Shown piece after piece: positions 1-9,684 of a DNA stretch of 35,337 nt. The notes beneath the pieces were generated by a model that had not been told where the DNA came from, searched no databases, and saw only the letters and a list, made by a program, of their open reading frames with translations. The DNA comes from an uncultured Monoglobus sp. (lineage in GTDB: Bacteria; Bacillota; Clostridia; Monoglobales; Monoglobaceae). The position numbers were made by a program, and so were the translations under genes. Every line of letters starts with the position of its first letter. Position 1 is the first letter of the stretch. The stretch spans positions 1 through 35,337 of the forward strand of contig CANRHV010000028.1 in the NCBI GenBank assembly GCA_947630505.1, given 5' to 3'.

Positions 1-278
1 TTACTTATTTTTTTGCTTTTTTGTTCGTTATTTCTTTTCCTTATTCCTATATTTTTTGCGTTTTGCTCATCTCTATTCTTTTTTTATTATACCACTATTT
101 TCTTAAAGGTCAATATTTTTTTGAAATTAATTGAAAGGGGAGCATATCTTCGCCATGTTCGAAGTGCGTTTTTACGCGCCGAAAAAGGCGGGGAAATTGT
201 GACTAAATAATCCCGAAAAAACGGCGTATTTTCGGCACTTTTCAGGGCGAAAAAACTTTGAAAAATTTTAAAAAATTG
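1..278. other. AT-rich region upstream of dnaN, no gene recognised
   Basis: This is a T-rich then A-rich leader with no convincing gene. A 65-codon open frame (13-210) has no ribosome binding site and a low-complexity Phe/Leu-rich product, so it is not called. Short GC hairpins are visible around 170-235 (for example CGCC-GAAAAA-GGCG), but none has a clean terminator T-tract. I looked for DnaA boxes (TTATCCACA and its complement) and saw none. By gene order dnaA should lie just upstream, outside the window. Confidence 0.5.
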
Positions 279-307
279 TTGCGTTAAAAAAACCGTTATG
301 GTATAAT
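279..307 (+). promoter_or_regulatory. Sigma-A-type promoter of the dnaN operon
   Basis: A -35 TTGCGT (279-284) is followed by a 17-bp spacer and a perfect -10 TATAAT (302-307). Transcription would begin near 314, giving a leader of about 55 nt before the dnaN start at 369. No other promoter is obvious before the downstream genes, so this may drive dnaN through gyrB and beyond. Confidence 0.7.
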
Positions 308-368
308 TAAAGAAGTGGAATATTTACCCGAAACAACAGAAAAATCGGAGTGCGAAAGGAAAGTTTTT

Positions 369-1487
369 ATGAAATTTATTTGCAGCAGAGACGCGTTAAA
401 CGCGGTGATAACCGACGCCTCAAGAGCGGTTTCGACCCGTTCCAGCATGGCGGTGCTTGAGGGAATTTATATAAAGGCCGAGGAGAGCGGACGACTTACC
501 GTCACGGGCAACGACCTTGAGATCGCGATAGAGTCGGTCATAGAGGCGGACGTGCGCGAGCCCGGCGAGGTCGTTTTAAACGCCAAGCTTCTCGCGAGGA
601 TCGTGGCGGCTTCGGGCAGCCCCTCGGTTTCGGTCGAGACCGATGACAATAATCTGACGCTGATAAAGGCGGGCAACGCCAAAATCGAGATACCAGGCAT
701 CCCGGCAGACGATTTTCCCGATCTGCCCAGAGTGGACGAGGAATATTCGGTGAGCCTGCCCGCGGCGGTGCTCAAAAATATGATAGAGACCACGGCGTTC
801 GCGGCGGCCAAGACCGACAGCGACCCCACCAGGACCGGAGCGCAGCTTAAAATAATGAGCCACGGGATTTCGATGGTCGCGCTGGACGGCTTCAGGATAG
901 CGAAGCGCAGCGTTAGCCTTGAGGGCGAGTTTGAGCCTAAGGAAATGATCATACCCGAAAAGTCGCTGACCGAGCTGGCGAGAATAATAGGCGATTCCGA
1001 GGGCGAGATAAAGGTCATAGCCGCGCCCGGCCATGCCATGTTTATTATCGACAACTGCCGCATGGTGACGCGGCTGATCGAGGGCGCGTACACCAACTAC
1101 GAGAGAATAATCCCGACGTCGTTTGAGCTTGAGCTCGAGTGCTCGACCGCGATGATTGCCGATTCGGTGCGCAGAGCGTCGCTTATCATTATAAACGACG
1201 TTATAAAGGGGCCCATCAAATTCACCATAACAGACGGCAACATCAATATTTCGTGCGCCACGGCCGCGGGCTCGGTAGACGACAACATAGCGGTCGAGAC
1301 GCCGCCCGACACGATGCTTGAGATCGGATTCTACAACAGGTATTTGCAGGACGTGTTCGGCGTGGTGCCCGACGATGAGATAGTTATGCGGTTCAACAAG
1401 AGCGTTAACCCGCTGATAATAACGCCTAAAGAGGGCGACGATTATATGTATATGATCCTGCCCATCAGACTGAGAAGCTCCTACTAA
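369..1487 (+). CDS. dnaN: DNA polymerase III subunit beta (sliding clamp)
   Basis: This is the ring-shaped processivity clamp that encircles DNA and tethers the replicative polymerase and repair enzymes in the cytoplasm. The 372-residue product has the usual family length, with the N-terminal MKFICSRDAL typical of DnaN, three repeated clamp folds, and a C-terminus ending in MYMILPIRL, the region that forms the protein-binding pocket. An upstream in-frame ATG at 315 exists, but the start at 369 is preferred. It has AAAGGA at 355-360 with 8-nt spacing and matches the family N-terminus. recF begins only 9 nt after the stop, indicating co-transcription. The Firmicutes gene rlbA (yaaA), often found between dnaN and recF, is absent here. 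Confidence 0.97.
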   Translation: MKFICSRDALNAVITDASRAVSTRSSMAVLEGIYIKAEESGRLTVTGNDLEIAIESVIEADVREPGEVVLNAKLLARIVAASGSPSVSVETDDNNLTLIKAGNAKIEIPGIPADDFPDLPRVDEEYSVSLPAAVLKNMIETTAFAAAKTDSDPTRTGAQLKIMSHGISMVALDGFRIAKRSVSLEGEFEPKEMIIPEKSLTELARIIGDSEGEIKVIAAPGHAMFIIDNCRMVTRLIEGAYTNYERIIPTSFELELECSTAMIADSVRRASLIIINDVIKGPIKFTITDGNINISCATAAGSVDDNIAVETPPDTMLEIGFYNRYLQDVFGVVPDDEIVMRFNKSVNPLIITPKEGDDYMYMILPIRLRSSY

Positions 1488-1496
1488 GCGCGGCGG

Positions 1497-2618
1497 ATGA
1501 GAGCGAATAAACTGAGGCTTGAAAACTTCCGCAACTACGAAAAGCAGGAGATAGAATTCGGAGCGGGAATAAACGTGATATACGGCGACAACGCTCAGGG
1601 CAAGACAAATATTTTAGAGGCGGTGCATATATTCTCGTTGGGGCGCTCGAACCGAACGGGCAAGGACGGAGAGTTGATACGCCATGGCGAGAGCCGTGCC
1701 GGGATCGGGCTTGACTTTAACGCCTACGACCGAGACAGCGTTTTTGAGATAGAGCTGAGTCGCGGCCGCCGCAAGAGCATAACCTACAACGAGATACCCG
1801 TTCGCAAAAACAGCGAGCTTTTGGGCAAGTTCAACGTCGTTTATTTCGGACCCGAGCTTATGGGATTGGTGAAAGAAGGCCCGCGGGGCAGACGGCGCAA
1901 CCTCGACATGCTGATAAGCCAGCTCAGGCCGAACTATTTTTCGGCGCTGTCGAATCTGCGCAAGGTGGTCGACAGCAAAAACGCTCTTCTCAGAATGCCC
2001 GAGCCGAACGCCACGCTGCTTGAGATCATGAACGAGAAGCTGGTCGCCTACTCGACCGAAATAATCGGTTACCGAATAGAGTTTTTGAGCAGGCTTGAAA
2101 AGCTCGCGGCGGAGATCCAGAAGGAGATATCAGGCGGAAGCGAGGAATTGACCATAAAATATATGTCATGCGCGGGCAAGATTGGGCTTGATAAAAAATA
2201 CGGCCGCGATGAGATCGAGACCGCCCTGCGGGAAAAGCTCAAAGCCGCCGCGGCGAGAGAGGCGGAGTACCGCGAGACGGTGGTCAGCCCCCACCGCGAG
2301 GATATAGCGTATGAGATAAACGGCAAGGACGCGCGCTCGTTCGCCTCGCAGGGGCAGCAGAAAACGATCGTGCTGGTACAGAAACTGGCGGAGGTTCGGC
2401 TTATCAAAGACGAGATAAGCGAAACGCCCGTATTGCTGCTTGACGATATCATGAGCGAGCTTGACAAAAACCGCCGCAGGTTTGTGCTTAAAAGCATAGA
2501 CGATATGCAGATAATAATAACCTGCACCGATCTTGAGGAGTTTTCCGAGAGCATGGAAGGCGGCGGAGAGATCAACAAAATATATGTGAAAAACGGCTCC
2601 GCGGAGCGGCAGTCGTAA
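1497..2618 (+). CDS. recF: DNA replication/repair protein RecF
   Basis: RecF is an SMC-like ATPase that binds gapped DNA and, with RecO and RecR, loads RecA during recombinational repair and fork restart. The 373-residue product has Walker A GDNAQGKT (residues 30-37), an ABC/SMC-type signature around SFASQGQQKT (about 281-290) and Walker B LLLDDIMSELD (about 313-323), in the order and at the length expected for the family. It follows dnaN by 9 nt and precedes remB by 34 nt, so it belongs to the origin-proximal operon. The ribosome binding site is weak and overlaps the end of dnaN, which suggests translational coupling. Confidence 0.97.
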   Translation: MRANKLRLENFRNYEKQEIEFGAGINVIYGDNAQGKTNILEAVHIFSLGRSNRTGKDGELIRHGESRAGIGLDFNAYDRDSVFEIELSRGRRKSITYNEIPVRKNSELLGKFNVVYFGPELMGLVKEGPRGRRRNLDMLISQLRPNYFSALSNLRKVVDSKNALLRMPEPNATLLEIMNEKLVAYSTEIIGYRIEFLSRLEKLAAEIQKEISGGSEELTIKYMSCAGKIGLDKKYGRDEIETALREKLKAAAAREAEYRETVVSPHREDIAYEINGKDARSFASQGQQKTIVLVQKLAEVRLIKDEISETPVLLLDDIMSELDKNRRRFVLKSIDDMQIIITCTDLEEFSESMEGGGEINKIYVKNGSAERQS

Positions 2619-2652
2619 AAAATAAATCAACAAACAGGAAGGGAATGGTTAT

Positions 2653-2943
2653 ATGTACCTTCATCTGGGAAAAAACACCGCGGTCGACACCGACGATATT
2701 ATCGCGATACTGGATATGGACAACCTGACGATCGCCAAAAATTCCAGAGAATTTTTGCGCAGAGCGCAGAACAACGGCTCGGTGATAACCGTGGCCGAGG
2801 ACGTGCCCAAGTCGGTGGTGCTTGTGAGGCAGGACCATGTCAACAAGGTGTATATAACCAATATCTCATCAAGAGCGCTGGCGGGAAGAGCCGAAAGGAT
2901 AAACGACTATTCGGCCTACGCTCTGCCGAACTTTAAGTTTTAA
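2653..2943 (+). CDS. remB: RemA/RemB family regulator (DUF370), RemB position
   Basis: This 96-residue protein belongs to the DUF370 RemA/RemB family. In Bacillus subtilis these proteins activate extracellular-matrix (biofilm) genes by binding DNA. It starts MYLHLGKNTAVDTDDIIAI, typical of RemB (YaaB), and sits exactly where remB lies in Bacillus, between recF and gyrB. B. subtilis RemB is slightly shorter, and the extra C-terminal residues here (about 85-96) look unstructured. A GGAAGGG ribosome binding site precedes the start. The role in this organism is inferred from family and position only. Confidence 0.85.
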   Translation: MYLHLGKNTAVDTDDIIAILDMDNLTIAKNSREFLRRAQNNGSVITVAEDVPKSVVLVRQDHVNKVYITNISSRALAGRAERINDYSAYALPNFKF

Positions 2944-2952
2944 CAGTTTTAA

Positions 2953-4983
<2,031 letters not shown>

Positions 4984-5014
4984 AGGCATATAAAATCAAT
5001 TCGGAGGCTGAGTT

Positions 5015-5650
5015 ATGATTTTGATAGAAAAAGCCAGAGTGATGAATTTTGAGGGAGCGCTCCGCGGGGCGCGCAACCCCATGAACAGCTGGGCGAGGAG
5101 CGACAGCAAGTACGACAATAAGGGCAGATACGTGATCGGCCCCAACGATCTTGACCTTGCGAAGCGTTTGTGCAGAGCGGGCAGCGACGACCGCAAGTTC
5201 ATTCGCCAGATAATCGTGAGCGTGGATATCACCGCGCCGCTTTACTGGTGGAAGGAATTTGACACCTACAAGGTAGGCACCGTGGCGAATTCGACCAGCA
5301 CCATGCACAAAATTCACGCCAAGCCCTTTGAGCATACCGACTTTTCGTGTGAGAAGCTGAGCAAGTCGGCCATGGAGGCGTTCACCGCCTATATGGAGTT
5401 CCTGGAGCTCAAGCGCAAGCATTTTGTCGAGACCAAGGACAAGGCCGACTGGGACGATATTATCCAGCTGCTGCCCTCGTCGTATAACCAGAAGCGCACG
5501 GTTACGATGAATTACGAGAATCTGATCAATATGTACTTCGCCCGTAGGAACCATAAACTCAGTGAGTGGCGCGAATACTGCGACTGGATACTGACCCTGC
5601 CCTACACCAAGGAGCTGTTTTTGGACGAGAGCGAAAACGGCGAAGTTTGA
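5015..5650 (+). CDS. Putative ThyX-like protein of unknown function
   Basis: I do not recognise this 211-residue protein with certainty. The stretch WWKEFDTYKVGTVANSTS (about 78-95) resembles the ThyX (flavin-dependent thymidylate synthase) pattern of an EFD segment followed by the RHRxxSxNxxS signature, and LLPSSYNQKRTVTMNYENL resembles the later substrate-binding strand and helix. However, the key arginines and histidine of RHR are replaced (TYK), so an active thymidylate synthase is unlikely. It has a good site GGAGG (5003-5007, 7-nt spacing) and follows gyrB by 31 nt, so it is probably co-transcribed. Similar small proteins occur in phages and Clostridia, by recollection. The fold assignment is inference. 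Confidence 0.5.
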   Translation: MILIEKARVMNFEGALRGARNPMNSWARSDSKYDNKGRYVIGPNDLDLAKRLCRAGSDDRKFIRQIIVSVDITAPLYWWKEFDTYKVGTVANSTSTMHKIHAKPFEHTDFSCEKLSKSAMEAFTAYMEFLELKRKHFVETKDKADWDDIIQLLPSSYNQKRTVTMNYENLINMYFARRNHKLSEWREYCDWILTLPYTKELFLDESENGEV

Positions 5651-5659
5651 TTTTAGATC

Positions 5660-7156
5660 ATGAAAGACATACTTGAGATCAAAAAAGTTAATATACATCT
5701 GAAAACGGAATTCGGTCCCGTTGTGAGCCTTAAGCACGAGTTCGCGCTTAGGGCTCGCGGCGAGGACTTTTTTACCGCGCGGATATTATTCAGCCTGCCG
5801 AAACACTCGGTCATATCCGCCTTTGAGATAAGCGGCGGAAAATTCAGGGTAAAAAGCGAGTTGAACCGAGCCGCCGCGAGATCGGGCGCGTCGGTAACTC
5901 AAAAAGGGCTGCGGCTCTATGAATTGTCTATCGGCGGTCTGCCCGCCCGTGGGGAAGAATTTTCGGTGAGCGTTTGCTCCGCGGCGATAATGGAACATGA
6001 TCGCGCGGCCGATGAGTATTATATCGATCTGCCGCTTTACACCGAAAACCGAGACGGCCAAAAAACCGTCGACATAGAGGCGCGGCCGCGTTTTTCCGTG
6101 ACCGCGTTTTTGAGCGGCGGGTACGGCGCGCCGTCCGCAGGCGCGCAAAGTCTGACGCCCGTGGTGTGGAACGGACAAAGCGGAACGGTCTTGTTTTCGG
6201 AGCCGAAGGCGGGCGGTGATTTCAGGCTGCGCGTGTCCGCACCCGAAAAAAGAAACATCGGGTATATAAGCAAAAAGCCCGGCGGCGGTTTTTACTGCAT
6301 GTATATCATACGCTCGGGCATAGAGGATTTGGCGGCCGAAAAGGCTCTCGCAATACGCGAATACGCTCCGGGAACATTTTATATGGTGCCGCAGATCTAC
6401 CGCGGTCAATATCCCCTTATCATAACCCTCGGTTCCGAGACCGCGTTTCCCGACAGATTTTACGCGGAGAACGGAGGAAGCGAGCGGGAAATAGCGATAG
6501 ACGAGTTTATTGAGGTGAACAACAAAGAGATGGCCCGCGCGTTCGCCGCGCGGACCATAGACGCGATGTACGGAATGATAGGGGCGCGGGGCCTTGGTGA
6601 ACTGAGCGCCGAATCGGTCATAAAGCTCAAAAAGCAGGCCGCCGCGCTGGCGTTTGAGACCGAAACGCTGTGCCCCGAAAACAGCTGCGTGATAGAATAC
6701 GGGGATCAGGGCGGGGAAAGAGCGGTCACAGTTTCTCTGTGGCGCGAGGGTCCCGCGCTGCCCGAGAGCGGAGAGCTTTCGGATACCGGTTTTATCACCG
6801 CCGCGCAGGCCGAAAAAATCATTTTCGCCGCGGTCGCCGCGCTGCTGCAATGCGCAAGGACGGACGGCTCGATCACGGGCCCCGCGGAGGAAAATCCGAG
6901 AGCCGCCGCGGAGCAGACCGCGTACGCGGCGGCCGCTCTCGATTCGCTTGCGGACAGATTTCCGGTGTGCGCCGAGCTTTCGACTCTCGCCTGCGAATTT
7001 TTGTCAAAAAGCGGCGTGAGTCGCGACGTGGTGCCGGTGGTCTACGACAGTCTCAGTCTGAACCATTGCGGCGATATTCTGCGCCGCCAAAGCGTCAGGG
7101 AGATATCGCGGCTGATCCTCTCGATAAAGCGGGGGCTCAGGGTAAGCCTGAGTTAG
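5660..7156 (+). CDS. VIT-domain-like protein apparently lacking its vWA domain
   Basis: A 498-residue protein with no signal peptide or membrane segment. Residues 1-130 read like a VIT (vault/inter-alpha-trypsin) domain: ARILFSLPKHSVISAFEI early, then ELSIGGLPARGEEFSVSV and YYIDLPL. Residues 187-220 (DFRLRV ... FYCMYIIRSG) resemble the strand that normally leads into a von Willebrand A domain. Residues 236-260 and 291-348 (MARAFAARTIDAMYG and the following helix) resemble the part that normally follows it. No MIDAS motif (DxSxS) or vWA-sized insert lies between. The C-terminal 140 residues are Ala-rich and unrecognised. There is no clear ribosome binding site; it starts 9 nt after the previous gene. 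The assignment is inference from pattern. Confidence 0.45.
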   Translation: MKDILEIKKVNIHLKTEFGPVVSLKHEFALRARGEDFFTARILFSLPKHSVISAFEISGGKFRVKSELNRAAARSGASVTQKGLRLYELSIGGLPARGEEFSVSVCSAAIMEHDRAADEYYIDLPLYTENRDGQKTVDIEARPRFSVTAFLSGGYGAPSAGAQSLTPVVWNGQSGTVLFSEPKAGGDFRLRVSAPEKRNIGYISKKPGGGFYCMYIIRSGIEDLAAEKALAIREYAPGTFYMVPQIYRGQYPLIITLGSETAFPDRFYAENGGSEREIAIDEFIEVNNKEMARAFAARTIDAMYGMIGARGLGELSAESVIKLKKQAAALAFETETLCPENSCVIEYGDQGGERAVTVSLWREGPALPESGELSDTGFITAAQAEKIIFAAVAALLQCARTDGSITGPAEENPRAAAEQTAYAAAALDSLADRFPVCAELSTLACEFLSKSGVSRDVVPVVYDSLSLNHCGDILRRQSVREISRLILSIKRGLRVSLS

Positions 7157-9528
7157 GCCGCGGCGCTCGGCTCCAGCTTTACGCACACCACTGTCATATC
7201 GTCGTTTTGCGTGTTATTGTCTTTGCCGCGGCGCATAGCCTCGTCGAGTATGAGCTGAGCCAACTCTCCGGGCGACATTTCGATGTCGATATGCTCGACC
7301 ATTTCTTTTATCCAGGGGTTGTCCGGCGGGGAAGTCACGCCGTCGCTTGTCATGACGACGATTGAGCCGTTTTCGAGCGTTCTCGCAAAGGCCTCAATGT
7401 CGCCGATCGGCACGATCCCGATAGGCAGCGAGGCGGCTCTGACGGTCTCGGTGTAGCTCGGGTGCTTGATATAGCTGGGCTCGGCGCCGTTTTTGATAAA
7501 CTCGATCTGGCCTGTGTACAGGTCGATTATGCACATGTCTATCGTGGCGAAAACGTCGCGGGCCGATTTCATTACCATTATTGAGTTCACAAGCTTGACC
7601 GCTATCTTTTTGTCAAAGCCCGCGTCCAGAAAGCTGCTCAAGAGGCTTACGATAGCCCCGCTTTCAAGGGCGGCGCCGTGTCCCGTGCCCATTCCGTCGC
7701 TGATGGTAACGGCCAGCTTGCCTCCGCTCAGATAATCGGTAAAATGTCTGTCGCCGCATTCCGCGCCCGCTCCGAGCGACGCAATGCCGACAAGAGGCTC
7801 GAAGCCCTCGAGCTGACAGAACCTTATTTTGCATTTGTTTTCTTTTTTGTTTTCGCACAGGTTATACGGGGTCGAGACCGAGATCCCCAAAACCTGCTTT
7901 ATGGCCGATTTGATCTTGCTACGGCAGGCCGAAAAATCGGCGCAGCCCGTGACCCAAATCTCGACCGTGTATTTTTGGTTCTTGCCGCACACAACGTCTA
8001 CTCGCTCGGCATCAACATCCATGTCCGAAAGCTTGAGCTTGAGCTCGTCCGCCGCGTCTATGTCAAAGACGCTTTCGCCGCAAATTTCATCCGAGGCGTT
8101 TTTTATTATCTCGGATATTCCCTTAAACTGCTGAGAGTTCAGCTCGCGGCTTTCCTGAAGCTTGTGCTTCCATGTGGTGTTTATTTTGTATATTTCAAAC
8201 AGGCGGTTGATCTCCGAGATCAGCGGCAGCAGATGCACGCATTTGTCTGAGAACGACTTTGGCACGTCTCCGCGCTGAAGTCCGCCTTTGCGCTCCATGA
8301 TCTCCAGGAACTTAAACATGGCGGCATAGGTGGAGGAAAAATCCTTTTCCCAGCAGAATCCCGCGCGCTCGCAGTTTTTGCATATGCGGTCGGCGGCTGT
8401 GTCGAACATCAGCGCGATCTCGGTCATGTCGGTGTTGTCCGGTCCGTCGGAGATCTCGTCAAAGGTTGAGGATATGTCCATAAAAGATTCCGATATGCAG
8501 CTGAGCTTTTCTTTTACGTATTCTCTGAACCGTCTTGTCTCGTCCTCCTTGCGCATGTCGAAGTCGATTATCCTTTCGGCCGACATTATCACTCGGCGCG
8601 GCGTCAGGTAGATCAAAACCGCCGCCGAAATTATTTCGTATATATTCGGCAGATGCTCGTATCCCACGGGAATACCCAGATACAGGAGCGCCGCGCCCCC
8701 GAACAGACACAGCGCGAGGCATATAATTTTTTTGCCGAACCGCGCAGCGACCCCCAGAGCCAGGCCGCACAGCGCAAACATGGCCGTGTAGTCGGGAAAG
8801 CCGCCTGAGAGGCCCAATATTATCCCGGCGAAAATCCCGCTCACGGCGCAGCGGGTGATGTTTTTCCCGGTAAGCGCGATTATCCCCAGAAACAGGCACG
8901 CGAGAAAGTTTGAAAGATTGAAAATGTTAAATACAGTAAGATATCTTGTGCTGAGCAGAACGATACCCGCCACAACGCATAGACAGATCTTCTCGTCGAG
9001 CAGCAGGCCGCGGCTCGTGAAGCCGCTGTTCAGCAGGACGCCTCGGCAGCGGTCGAACACCAGAACGCCGACCAGCATCAGCATAACGTCGCAAAAAATC
9101 AGGATCAGCCCCGCCACGGTGAACCCGACAAGAAACAGCATCGCGGTCTCGCAAAGGAACATGGATATTCCCGCGGCCGCGCCTATAAAGTAGACCGACA
9201 AATTGTCATTGCGCTTTAGCACAAAAAGCGTCGTTTCAAACAAAACGCAGGCGGAAACGCAGGCCGCGGCGCGGTATAAGTCCAGCATCAATATGTATCC
9301 CGCGCAGACAAGCAGCAGATTCAGCACGCTTTTCAGCGAAAATTTGCGGTCGATGGTCAGAAAAGACAGCCCGAATGGCGCCAGACCGCTGACGGGCACG
9401 GCGCCCGCCAGAAATATTCCCAACATTCTGAGCGGTATGTCCCAAAGCCGTATGTCGATTTTTTTGCGCCGTTTCGCGGGAACGACCTCAAGCGCCGTGT
9501 TCACGGGCACAAGTTTTGTGTTTCTCAT
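7153..9528 (-). CDS. spoIIE: Stage II sporulation protein E (PP2C phosphatase)
   Basis: SpoIIE is the membrane phosphatase that dephosphorylates SpoIIAA and so releases sigma-F in the forespore; it also acts in polar septation. The 791-residue product has a cytoplasmic N-terminus, about ten hydrophobic segments (roughly residues 30-310), a soluble central region, and a C-terminal PP2C domain with ISDGMGTGHGAALESG, VVMTSDGVTSP and NDDMTVVCVKL, which carry the metal-binding aspartates. Length and domain order match the family (about 800 residues). GGAGG (rc) precedes the ATG. The gene is monocistronic and converges with the preceding gene, overlapping its last 4 bases with no terminator between them. 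Confidence 0.95.
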   Translation of the reverse strand: MRNTKLVPVNTALEVVPAKRRKKIDIRLWDIPLRMLGIFLAGAVPVSGLAPFGLSFLTIDRKFSLKSVLNLLLVCAGYILMLDLYRAAACVSACVLFETTLFVLKRNDNLSVYFIGAAAGISMFLCETAMLFLVGFTVAGLILIFCDVMLMLVGVLVFDRCRGVLLNSGFTSRGLLLDEKICLCVVAGIVLLSTRYLTVFNIFNLSNFLACLFLGIIALTGKNITRCAVSGIFAGIILGLSGGFPDYTAMFALCGLALGVAARFGKKIICLALCLFGGAALLYLGIPVGYEHLPNIYEIISAAVLIYLTPRRVIMSAERIIDFDMRKEDETRRFREYVKEKLSCISESFMDISSTFDEISDGPDNTDMTEIALMFDTAADRICKNCERAGFCWEKDFSSTYAAMFKFLEIMERKGGLQRGDVPKSFSDKCVHLLPLISEINRLFEIYKINTTWKHKLQESRELNSQQFKGISEIIKNASDEICGESVFDIDAADELKLKLSDMDVDAERVDVVCGKNQKYTVEIWVTGCADFSACRSKIKSAIKQVLGISVSTPYNLCENKKENKCKIRFCQLEGFEPLVGIASLGAGAECGDRHFTDYLSGGKLAVTISDGMGTGHGAALESGAIVSLLSSFLDAGFDKKIAVKLVNSIMVMKSARDVFATIDMCIIDLYTGQIEFIKNGAEPSYIKHPSYTETVRAASLPIGIVPIGDIEAFARTLENGSIVVMTSDGVTSPPDNPWIKEMVEHIDIEMSPGELAQLILDEAMRRGKDNNTQNDDMTVVCVKLEPSAAA

Positions 9529-9586
9529 TACAATACCTCCGTAACTTCAAGGCTCGCGCCTTATTTTTCATTTGTTTTACAAAAAT

Positions 9587-9619
9587 ATTATAATAAAGTA
9601 ACATAAAGAAATTTGTCAA
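9587..9619 (-). promoter_or_regulatory. spoIIE promoter with 21-bp spacer and 0A-like box
   Basis: On the minus strand a perfect -35 TTGACA (9619-9614) and a perfect -10 TATAAT (9592-9587) are separated by 21 bp, which is too long for ordinary sigma-A use. The B. subtilis spoIIE and spoIIG promoters are known for the same 21-22 bp spacing, with Spo0A~P enabling RNA polymerase to use them. The -35 lies within TTTGTCAAA (9612-9620 on the plus strand), which matches the 0A box TGNCGAA except for one G-to-A change. Confidence 0.7.
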
Positions 9620-9630
9620 AACAGGGAGAG

Positions 9631-9678
9631 AATCTAAAAAAATATAAAAAATTCCCCCGACCAACGGGTCGGGGGAAT
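9631..9678 (-). terminator. Rho-independent terminator of the pectate lyase gene
   Basis: A perfect 12-bp stem, ATTCCCCCGACC (9651-9662) with GGTCGGGGGAAT (9667-9678), and a 4-nt loop is followed on the minus strand by a T-rich tract (9650-9631). It begins 7 nt after the pectate lyase stop codon and lies just upstream of the spoIIE promoter, insulating it. Confidence 0.92.
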
Positions 9679-9684
9679 AAATTT

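Noticed and set aside
13..210. 65-codon open frame before dnaN
   Set aside because: Low-complexity Phe/Leu-rich product, no ribosome binding site, ordinary for T-rich intergenic DNA.
1..314. Replication origin (oriC) in the dnaN upstream region
   Set aside because: No DnaA boxes were found on either strand; oriC may lie outside the window.
5786..6850. 354-codon open frame antisense to the VIT-like gene
   Set aside because: No domain, no ribosome binding site, and the product looks like arginine/alanine-rich shadow sequence.
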